Shown here in pieces: positions 22,758-28,459 of a stretch of 28,459 nucleotides of DNA. Position 1 is the stretch's first letter. Each line of letters begins with the position of its first letter. Both the position numbers and the translations under genes were made by a program. The stretch comes from an uncultured Eubacteriales bacterium (GTDB lineage: Bacteria; Bacillota; Clostridia; Oscillospirales; CAG-272), in contig CAJKPX010000027.1 of assembly GCA_905201895.1 (NCBI GenBank), positions 1 through 28,459 of the forward strand, given 5' to 3'. Under the pieces are notes generated by a model that made no database searches, was not told where the DNA came from, and saw only the letters and a list, made by a program, of their open reading frames with translations.

Positions 22758-22929
22758 TTGACAATATCCGAGAAATGTGATATACTGAATCTGTAAAAGA
22801 TGCTAGAAGAGGGGGGCCCGATGCTTTTTCGTCGTTTTTTAGGATGCTAAACATGAAAACACTGACGATATTGCACGTTTGATAACGGGGGGAATTATTA
22901 CTTTTCAGTAAAATAAGGAGCGTGGTAAA
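22758..22929 (+). promoter_or_regulatory. Strong promoter and long leader with two mini-ORFs
   Basis: TTGACA (22758-22763), 17 nt, TATACT (22781-22786). The leader from about 22793 is 137 nt. It contains ATG-started frames of 9 codons at 22821-22850 (MLFRRFLGC, after AGAGGGGGG) and 9 codons at 22853-22882 (MKTLTILHV). Whether they are translated is unknown. Confidence 0.6.
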
Positions 22930-23991
22930 ATGATTCTTTTTGAATATGATGCTTATTTATTCTACGGCTTTTTTCTTCCTGCGATAATACTGCTTTTTGC
23001 GTTTGTCCTCCTATGTATGGGGCTCTATCGTTTCTCAAGAAAGAACAATGAGGAGTTGGTCACTGACTGGAATAAAAAGATATGTAAATTTCTCCCTACC
23101 TTGATAGTGTGTGCAATATTCATCTTTTGGGCAATCAACACGTTGCAATATACGTTTCTTCTGCCAAGCGACCAAGCAGAGGATGCGCTTTACATCACAG
23201 GAACGGTAACGGAAATTAAAAATATTCAAATGCCTACTCGATATGTTTCATCGGGCAATTCCTTTACGGATGCTGCTTTGGTTTCCATTGATTCGATGGA
23301 ACAATCTTTATATTTCATGTCAAGCAAAGGCCTTGAAATCGGAAACACCTTGTCTATCAAATATTTACCCAAAAGTCATATTGTTTTGGGATACGGATCA
23401 GCGTCTGATATGGGAGCCTTGATAGAATCCGACGTAGGAAACTCGCACAAAAATTGGGGGAATTACCTCTTTGTTGTCGGTTTTCTAATTCTGTTTGTAG
23501 CACTTAAGATAATATTCAAAAACGCAGAGACCAAGAAGGATTTTAATCATCCTGCTGTGCCGAAAGGAGAAATACGTTATCTTTCAAGTCGGAACAAAAA
23601 GTTTGTTTGGATTGGCGTGGGTGCGATTTTAATTGGAATTATCGTATGCTTTGCTGAAAAATCTATATTCAACCCTTTTCTGACCGTCGGTATTCTCTGG
23701 ATGATTATTGCTATATATGAGCAAAAAATCCCTGCAATGCGTTATGATGAAAACGGAGTGATTTTTTACAATTATTTCGGGAAGGCTACTCGCTATTCAT
23801 ATTCTGATATTTCTGTTGAGATTGAGGATGATGGTGGCGACGACGGAGAGCCTTTACAGATCGTTCGAATTGGATTTATTCGAAAGTATCTTGGAAAACA
23901 ACTATCAATGAGATGTGACTATGATTCCCGACGATATTTAGGGGTAAAACAATTTATTGCTTTTTATAGCAAAATAACTGAACAAGGGTGA
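22930..23991 (+). CDS. Membrane protein with DUF3592-like extracellular domain
   Basis: A 353-residue protein. There are two N-terminal membrane segments (about 8-32 and 50-72), then a soluble DUF3592-like stretch (ITGTVTEIKNI...SLYFMSSKGLEIGNTLSIKYLP), then three more segments (about 178-196, 223-240, 247-265) and a C-terminal domain of about 90 residues resembling a PH-like or bPH_2 fold (GVIFYNYFGKATRYSYSDISVEIEDDGG). The ATG follows AAGGAG. Base composition is clearly lower in GC than the genes on both sides, and it is bracketed by direct repeats, so it was probably acquired. Function unknown. Confidence 0.75.
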   Translation: MILFEYDAYLFYGFFLPAIILLFAFVLLCMGLYRFSRKNNEELVTDWNKKICKFLPTLIVCAIFIFWAINTLQYTFLLPSDQAEDALYITGTVTEIKNIQMPTRYVSSGNSFTDAALVSIDSMEQSLYFMSSKGLEIGNTLSIKYLPKSHIVLGYGSASDMGALIESDVGNSHKNWGNYLFVVGFLILFVALKIIFKNAETKKDFNHPAVPKGEIRYLSSRNKKFVWIGVGAILIGIIVCFAEKSIFNPFLTVGILWMIIAIYEQKIPAMRYDENGVIFYNYFGKATRYSYSDISVEIEDDGGDDGEPLQIVRIGFIRKYLGKQLSMRCDYDSRRYLGVKQFIAFYSKITEQG

Positions 23992-24005
23992 CATCTCGTA
24001 TTGCC

Positions 24006-24038
24006 CCCCCCTCCACTCAAAAAACGAGTGGAGGGGGG
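24006..24038. other. C-tract/G-tract hairpin after the acquired gene
   Basis: Perfect 13-bp stem CCCCCCTCCACTC (24006-24018) with GAGTGGAGGGGGG (24026-24038) and an A-rich loop. No T-run follows on the plus strand, so it is not a normal terminator, although it may act with the terminator repeat at 24073. Confidence 0.5.
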
Positions 24039-24072
24039 CTGGGCGAAAAAAACAAAAAACAGATCCTACAGT

Positions 24073-24155
24073 AAACCCAAAATCAGGCGTGACGCATGCC
24101 AAGCGCATGCGTCCGCCTTTTTTTGCGCTTTGCTTCACCTTTTATGTTTTTTTGA
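24073..24155. repeat. Terminator-containing direct repeat, copy 2
   Basis: Same sequence as 22668-22750 with few differences: AAACCCAAAATCAGGCG, a CATGC stem (24085-24117), a T7 run and TGCGCTTTGC. The two copies bracket one AT-rich gene. It can terminate the gene at 22930. Confidence 0.8.
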
Positions 24156-24180
24156 TGACGATTTTTGAAAAATATAAAAA

Positions 24181-24432
24181 ATGATGAATACGAGAGAAAT
24201 TCTTGAGGACTTGATTTGAAAGGACGAGATCAAAAAAAATGAGCAAACATGAATGGAGCATCGAAGTCAACGGAATTATTTCTGGAAAAATGTAGGGGCG
24301 ATTCACGAATCGCCCGCCATAAATCTTGCAAAAATCAAACGGGCGACCACTGGTCGCCCTACATTTTTTACACCGTTCAAAAAGGAAATCGAGGAAAGCG
24401 GTAGATTTCAAGTGGAGCGGTCTTGTGCTTGA
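24181..24432 (+). pseudogene. Probable small-gene remnant split by a palindromic element
   Basis: An ATG at 24239, 10 nt after AAAGGACGAG, opens a frame of 17 codons (MSKHEWSIEVNGIISGK) that stops within the palindrome at 24291. Past the palindrome a frame from 24364 stays open for 22 codons (FTPFKKEIEESGRF...) to a TGA at 24430. An earlier mini-frame MMNTREILEDLI lies at 24181-24219. The joining frame across the element is ambiguous by a few bases. No family is recognised. The 23992-24456 gap otherwise holds only repeats. Confidence 0.35.
24291..24363. repeat. Dispersed TGTAGGGGCG palindromic element, two-hairpin form
   Basis: A 73-bp element with inverted ends TGTAGGG / CCCTACA. The left half folds as GGGCGATTCACGAATCGCCC and the right half as GGGCGACCACTGGTCGCCC, separated by AT-rich DNA. 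Same family as the three copies at the left of the window, but with a longer centre. Confidence 0.85.
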
Positions 24433-24456
24433 CGAGTGCTGTTTATCTTTTTACTT

Positions 24457-25083
24457 TTAGTAAACGTAAACCGCCTCGCGTGCGTTGATCACGTGCTTGC
24501 GCAGGCTGAAGAAATAGTAGCGTCGAACGAGGTAGACGTGCTCCGCCTCGGCGCGTGCGGTGCAGTAAAAGCGTCCCCGGCTCATGCCGCGCGGAGAGAG
24601 CAGATAGGGGGAGATCAGGAGGACGGTGTAGCCGCGATCGGCGAGGTCACGGGCATTGGCAAACAAAAAAGCGGTTGGCGCGTTGGCGGCGAGAAAGAGC
24701 ACGCAAACGCGCCGCCCCTGCGTTTTGTGGAGCAAAAGACGGTTGGTGCGCCGCGATTCGAGCCGCGCCGTGAGCAAAATGGCGAGCATCGTTGCCACCG
24801 CCACGGGCAGGATCACAACGGTGAGCGCCGTTGCAAGCAGAACGAGCGCACCCGTTTGCAGTGCCGTGAGTGCGAGTGAGAGAATGCGCAGAACGAGTGC
24901 CACTGTTCGCGCGCGACGAACGTAGGCGAGGATATCTCGCAGGCGCGTCCAGAGCGAGGTGTGCGTGAGAATGTCGTAGGCATACCCCAAAAAGAAACGG
25001 TGACGCGTCAGGCGCAGATTGCGCGCGGCATGCAAGCCGTCGGGGCTTTGCGGTCTTTCCGCCCCGCGCTCCCGTTCATGCAT
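24457..25083 (-). CDS. Membrane protein of unknown function
   Basis: A 208-residue basic protein. The first 60 residues are soluble and arginine-rich (RNLRLTRHRFFLGYAYDILTHTSLWTRLRDIL). Two hydrophobic segments follow at about 60-82 and 84-106 (LVLRILSLALTALQTGALVLLATALTVVILPVAVATMLAILL). The C-terminal half (RRVCVLFLAANAPTAFLFANARDLADRGYTVLLISPYLL) has an alternating strand-helix pattern and may be a small alpha/beta domain. It overlaps the end of the upstream gene by 8 nt, so it is translationally coupled to it. No family is recognised. Confidence 0.65.
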   Translation of the reverse strand: MHERERGAERPQSPDGLHAARNLRLTRHRFFLGYAYDILTHTSLWTRLRDILAYVRRARTVALVLRILSLALTALQTGALVLLATALTVVILPVAVATMLAILLTARLESRRTNRLLLHKTQGRRVCVLFLAANAPTAFLFANARDLADRGYTVLLISPYLLSPRGMSRGRFYCTARAEAEHVYLVRRYYFFSLRKHVINAREAVYVY

Positions 25084-25492
25084 CGGTTGGAAAAAACGCG
25101 CGTCGGATCAGGCGGATCACGAGGCTCACGGGCAGATAAAGCAGAAACCACAGCACCGAATAGGGCAGGCAGATCTGTCCGAGAAAATTGAGCGGCAGGT
25201 CGGCATAGCTCCAGACGTTCATCCCGAGCCCGATGTTGAGAAGGCACCCGAGCAGAAGCTCCACCAGCGTGATCACGCCCGTGCCCAAAAGCGCGCGCAG
25301 GGGGAGCGGCAAACGTGCGCGATCGGTCTCGATCCGCCAGAGCTGCCAGAAGCAAAAGGCGCCGCAGAGCGCCATGCTCCAATGCGAATATCCGCGCCAG
25401 CAGACCTCAAGGGAATAGTAAACAACGCCGCCGAGCAGCCACACAAGCGGTGCCTCCACGGCGCGCTGCAATTTGCAAAGGTCGGTATTCAT
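25076..25492 (-). CDS. CmpB-type putative ABC transporter permease
   Basis: A 138-residue membrane protein with four hydrophobic segments. The pattern YYSLEVCWRGYSHWSMALCGAFCFWQLW near the N-terminus, GVITLVELLLGCLLNIGLGMNVWSYADLPLNFLGQICLPYS in the middle and a final VLWFLLYLPVSLVIRLI fit the CmpB family. Family members are annotated as ABC transporter permeases, but no ATPase gene is near and the real role is not known. AAAAGGA lies 10 nt before the ATG. It is the first gene of a two-gene minus-strand unit. Confidence 0.75.
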   Translation of the reverse strand: MNTDLCKLQRAVEAPLVWLLGGVVYYSLEVCWRGYSHWSMALCGAFCFWQLWRIETDRARLPLPLRALLGTGVITLVELLLGCLLNIGLGMNVWSYADLPLNFLGQICLPYSVLWFLLYLPVSLVIRLIRRAFFPTDA

Positions 25493-25565
25493 ATCAAAAA
25501 ATCCTTTTCTGTTCGTTCTTTAAGGTCATTATTGGCAGAATCTTGGAGAAAAATTCAAAAAAGTA

Positions 25566-25594
25566 TTGTAAAAGCGAGCAGAGTTTGGTATAAT
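25566..25594 (+). promoter_or_regulatory. Promoter of the membrane-protein/metG operon
   Basis: TTGTAA (25566-25571), 17 nt, TATAAT (25589-25594), 45 nt before the ATG at 25639. Confidence 0.7.
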
Positions 25595-25638
25595 AAAAGG
25601 AGATAGATTTAAAAAATGCTGAGTGTCGGGAGGTTTTT

Positions 25639-26451
25639 ATGAGAAAACAACGAATTGCACCGCCCGACGTGTTTGCATCAAACCGACGCGCGAGCGAAAT
25701 TCTGGCATCGAGTGGGACTCGATTGATCCTGATCGAGGCGATTGTTCTGCTCATCGTTGCCGTGTCGCTGCACATGGTGATTGTTGAAACGGCAGTTGCG
25801 ATCACCGATCTCCTCATGCCGATGGGGTGGCACGCGCTCGACGCGATCGTTTACCCGAGCATGATTCTCTTGCTCCTTTTGCTCGCCCTGTTTGTGGACC
25901 TGCCGCTTTTCATCGGCTTTTTGCGTCTTGCCGCTCAGATCGAGGCAACGGGCGAGGGACAGCTTGCAACCCTCTTTTCGTCCTTCTCGGGCAAGCGTAT
26001 CTACCGCCGATCCCTGCGCCTCTCCTGGGGCTACATTGCGTGGGTCTGGCTGTTTGCAGTGGCGGTGATCGTCACCTGTGCAGTGGTGGCAGTGAGCCTT
26101 CCCGAGCAGCCCTTGCTGGCGGGACTCTGCAGCGGCGCTTTGGTTGTGGTGGAGCTTGCGCTCTTTCTCATCCCCATGATGCGTGCCTTTCCAACCCTTT
26201 CCATTGCGCTCGACCTGCGCTTTTCAATGCGTGACGTGAAAGCGCGCATGCGCTGGGTGCGCGCGCGAATGCCGGTTTCCGGCTGGCGTTTCTTTTTGAG
26301 TTGGTTGCCCCACATCCTTTTGGGGCTTTTGACCTTTGGCATCCTGCTCATCTGGGATACCCTGCCTCGCATGGCAATCTCCTATTTCGTGCAGGTTCGC
26401 AGAATGAATGAAATGATTATCCGATCGGAGGAAAATAAAGAACATGAGTGA
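25639..26451 (+). CDS. Polytopic membrane protein, DUF975-like
   Basis: A 270-residue integral membrane protein with five or six transmembrane segments (about 28-50, 72-95, 128-152, 158-178, 225-245). The arrangement LLLLALFVDLPLFIGFLRLAAQIEATGEGQLATLFSSF and a late TFGILLIWDTLPRMAISYF are reminiscent of DUF975-type proteins, but I am not certain of the family. GGGAGG precedes the ATG. Its last 8 nt overlap metG, so it is the first gene of that operon. Confidence 0.6.
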   Translation: MRKQRIAPPDVFASNRRASEILASSGTRLILIEAIVLLIVAVSLHMVIVETAVAITDLLMPMGWHALDAIVYPSMILLLLLLALFVDLPLFIGFLRLAAQIEATGEGQLATLFSSFSGKRIYRRSLRLSWGYIAWVWLFAVAVIVTCAVVAVSLPEQPLLAGLCSGALVVVELALFLIPMMRAFPTLSIALDLRFSMRDVKARMRWVRARMPVSGWRFFLSWLPHILLGLLTFGILLIWDTLPRMAISYFVQVRRMNEMIIRSEENKEHE

Positions 26452-28405
26452 AAAATTTTATTTGACAACCGCGATCGCCTATGCATCGCGCAAGCCGCAC
26501 TTCGGCAACACCTACGAGGTGATTATGTCGGATGCGGTTGCCCGTTATCAGAGAGCCTGCGGCAAGGACGTGTTCTTCTGCACGGGCACCGACGAGCACG
26601 GTCAGAAGATCGAGAACCTCGCAAATGAGCAGGGCATCACGCCCAAGGCATACGTAGACGGCGTTGCGGGTGAGATCCGCGGCATCTGGGACCTGATGAA
26701 TTCCAGCTACGATTACTTCATCCGCACCACCGATGACTACCACGAGTCTGCCGTGCAAAAGATTTTCCGTAAGTTCTATGAGCAGGGCGACATCTACAAG
26801 AGCGAATACGAGGGCTGGTACTGCACCCCCTGTGAGTCCTTCTTCACCAACACGCAGGCGGTTGAGGGCAAGTGCCCCGACTGCGGCAGAGAGCTCTCGC
26901 AGGCAAAGGAGGAGGCGTACTTCTTCAAGATGAGCAAGTATGCCGACCGCCTTATGAAGCACATCGACGAGAACCCCGACTTCATTCAGCCCGAGCTGCG
27001 CAAGAAGGAAATGGTCAACAACTTCCTCAAGGCAGGGCTTCAGGACCTCTGCGTTTCGCGCACCTCGTTCACCTGGGGCATTCCCGTGGAGTTTGACAAG
27101 CGCCACGTGGTCTACGTTTGGCTCGACGCGCTGACCAACTATATCACAGCACTCGGCTACGATCCCGACAAGACGTTTGAGGAGCAATCCGAGCATTTCC
27201 GTCGCTATTGGCCTGCTGACGTGCACATCATCGGCAAGGACATCCTGCGCTTCCACACCATCTATTGGCCGATCTTCCTCATGGCGCTCGACCTGCCGCT
27301 CCCCAAAAAGGTGTTTGGTCACCCGTGGTTCAATTTCGGTATGGATAAGATGTCCAAATCGAAGGGCAACGTGATTTACGCCGACAAGCTTGCCGAGCAT
27401 TTCGGTGTGGACGGTGTTCGCTACTACGCGCTCTCCGAGATGCCCTTTGCATCCGACGGCTCGATCACCTATGAGGCGGTGATTAAGCGCTACAATATGG
27501 ACCTTGTGAACAACCTCGGAAACCTCGTCAAGCGCACGCTCGACATGGAGAAAAAGTATTTCGGCAAGATCGTTCCCACGCCTGCGGGTGAGGAGGGAAC
27601 CGACGCCGAGCTCAAGGCGGCGTGTGCCAAGGCGTACGCAAACCTGCGTGCGTGCATGGACGAATACCATGTTGCCGACGCACTTGAGGGCATTTTTGAG
27701 ATGCTCAGTCGTGCAAACAAATATATCGACGAGACCACCCCGTGGACGCTGGCAAAGGACGAGGCAAACCGCGCGCGCCTCGGTACCGTGCTCTACAACC
27801 TCATGGAGGCAATCCGTCAGGGTGCCGTGATGCTCGCACCCTTTATCCCCGCAACCTCGCAGGAAATTCTCGATGAGCTGAACACCGATCTGCGTGATTT
27901 CGCATCGCTTGAGTCCTTCGGCGGTATGGTGGCAGGTGCCGAGGTTGGCGACTCCAAGGTGCTCTTTGCCCGTGTGGACGAGGAGAAGAAGCTTGCTGAG
28001 TTTGAGGCAGAGCGTCAGGCGATGATCGCGGCGGCAGAGGCTGAGGCGAAGGCGAACGAGGTCCCCGAGCGACCCGAGGGCTGTGCGCTGATCGGCATTG
28101 AGGACTTTATGGGAGTTGAGCTCCGCACCGCAAAAATTCTCGCATGCGAGAAGGTGCCGAAGGCAAAGAAGTTGCTCAAGCTTCAGGTCGACCTCGGCTA
28201 TGAGCAGAGACAGGTGGTTTCGGGCATTGCGAAATGGTATGCACCCGAGGATCTGATCGGCAAAAAGATTATCCTCGTTGCAAACCTCAAGCCCGCAACG
28301 CTCTGCGGAATCGAATCCAACGGTATGATCCTTGCCTCTGGCGAGGAGACCGTGCGCGTGGTGTTCCTCGCGGACGATACTCCCCTGGGCGAGCGCGTGA
28401 GATGA
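26444..28405 (+). CDS. metG: Methionyl-tRNA synthetase
   Basis: A 653-residue class Ia synthetase with its C-terminal tRNA-binding domain. The HIGH-type motif is PHFGN (residues 18-22). The zinc knuckle CTPCESFF...GKCPDCGRE, the KMSKS loop (302-306, FGMDKMSKSKGN) and an anticodon domain with NNLGNLVKRTL follow. The last 110 residues are an EMAPII-type OB fold (GIEDFMGVELRTAKIL...LVANLKPATLCGIESNGMILAS) for tRNA binding or dimerisation. It overlaps the preceding gene by 8 nt. It ends 54 nt before the window edge. Confidence 0.97.
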   Translation: MSEKFYLTTAIAYASRKPHFGNTYEVIMSDAVARYQRACGKDVFFCTGTDEHGQKIENLANEQGITPKAYVDGVAGEIRGIWDLMNSSYDYFIRTTDDYHESAVQKIFRKFYEQGDIYKSEYEGWYCTPCESFFTNTQAVEGKCPDCGRELSQAKEEAYFFKMSKYADRLMKHIDENPDFIQPELRKKEMVNNFLKAGLQDLCVSRTSFTWGIPVEFDKRHVVYVWLDALTNYITALGYDPDKTFEEQSEHFRRYWPADVHIIGKDILRFHTIYWPIFLMALDLPLPKKVFGHPWFNFGMDKMSKSKGNVIYADKLAEHFGVDGVRYYALSEMPFASDGSITYEAVIKRYNMDLVNNLGNLVKRTLDMEKKYFGKIVPTPAGEEGTDAELKAACAKAYANLRACMDEYHVADALEGIFEMLSRANKYIDETTPWTLAKDEANRARLGTVLYNLMEAIRQGAVMLAPFIPATSQEILDELNTDLRDFASLESFGGMVAGAEVGDSKVLFARVDEEKKLAEFEAERQAMIAAAEAEAKANEVPERPEGCALIGIEDFMGVELRTAKILACEKVPKAKKLLKLQVDLGYEQRQVVSGIAKWYAPEDLIGKKIILVANLKPATLCGIESNGMILASGEETVRVVFLADDTPLGERVR

Positions 28406-28459
28406 TTTTTTGTGGGGAAAACTTCTCGAGAGAAGTTTTCCCCACACCCCTTTCAAGAG
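28406..28459. repeat. Dispersed T-run plus GTGGGGAAAA hairpin element behind metG
   Basis: The metG stop is followed by a T6 run, then a perfect 17-bp stem TGTGGGGAAAACTTCTC (28411-28427) with its complement (28430-28446), and CCCCTTTCAAGAG. The T-run is upstream of the stem, so it is not a standard terminator. Same layout as 14347-14417, and inverted at 11931-11975. Confidence 0.7.

Noticed and set aside
26417..28456. 679-residue open frame antisense to metG
   Set aside because: The same codon-bias effect; metG motifs are complete on the plus strand.

Overview
The window looks like a chromosomal segment from an uncultured-type member of the Bacillota, class Clostridia, probably a gut Oscillospirales or Christensenellales relative. 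This rests on the gene set (GGGtGRT protein with a NifU-like partner, PduL without a microcompartment, TepA-like ClpP relative, DUF4364, SigH-like sigma factor, TOPRIM/RNase M5-like protein, ThrE) and on strong AGGAGG-type ribosome binding sites; the genus is not determinable by eye. Most of the window is GC-rich housekeeping DNA, while two stretches (about 160-5500 and 22750-24070) are visibly AT-richer and look acquired.

Layout. 1-5760 is an accessory island of two similarly built modules. Each has an AraC-family regulator on the minus strand, a divergently transcribed enzyme on the plus strand (a Gfo/Idh/MocA oxidoreductase in module 1, a TIM-barrel glycosidase-like protein in module 2), then the same 50-nt terminator hairpin, a GTAGGGGCG-type palindrome and a leftover 3' tail of a GGGtGRT gene. 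5762-8139 (minus) is an operon pduL, NifU-like Fe-S scaffold, GGGtGRT. 8316-9080 is a ClpP-like serine protease. 9102-14347 is a housekeeping operon with a rod-like structured leader, a DnaQ-type exonuclease, a DUF2007-like protein, thiI, a phosphoribosyltransferase and aspS. 14465-17846 holds a LURP-one protein, a U32 tRNA hydroxylase-like protein, uppP and a TOPRIM nuclease. 17983-19887 (minus) holds a zinc-ribbon protein, a sigma factor and a DUF4364 regulator. 20031-22622 is homoserine dehydrogenase plus a threonine/serine exporter. 22930-23991 is an AT-rich membrane protein bracketed by two copies of one terminator. 24457-25492 (minus) holds two membrane proteins. 25639-28405 is a membrane protein overlapping metG.

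Main hunt result. The 3' end of the GGGtGRT gene appears to be an insertion hotspot. Complete or decayed copies of its last codons, its terminator and a palindrome mark each module boundary. The displaced tails still encode the same C-terminal peptide but with different synonymous codons from the intact gene, so they look like tails from other GGGtGRT lineages and not fresh local duplications. A second AT-rich gene is bracketed by copies of the thrE terminator in a similar way. No integrase, transposase, CRISPR array, rRNA or tRNA was found in the window.
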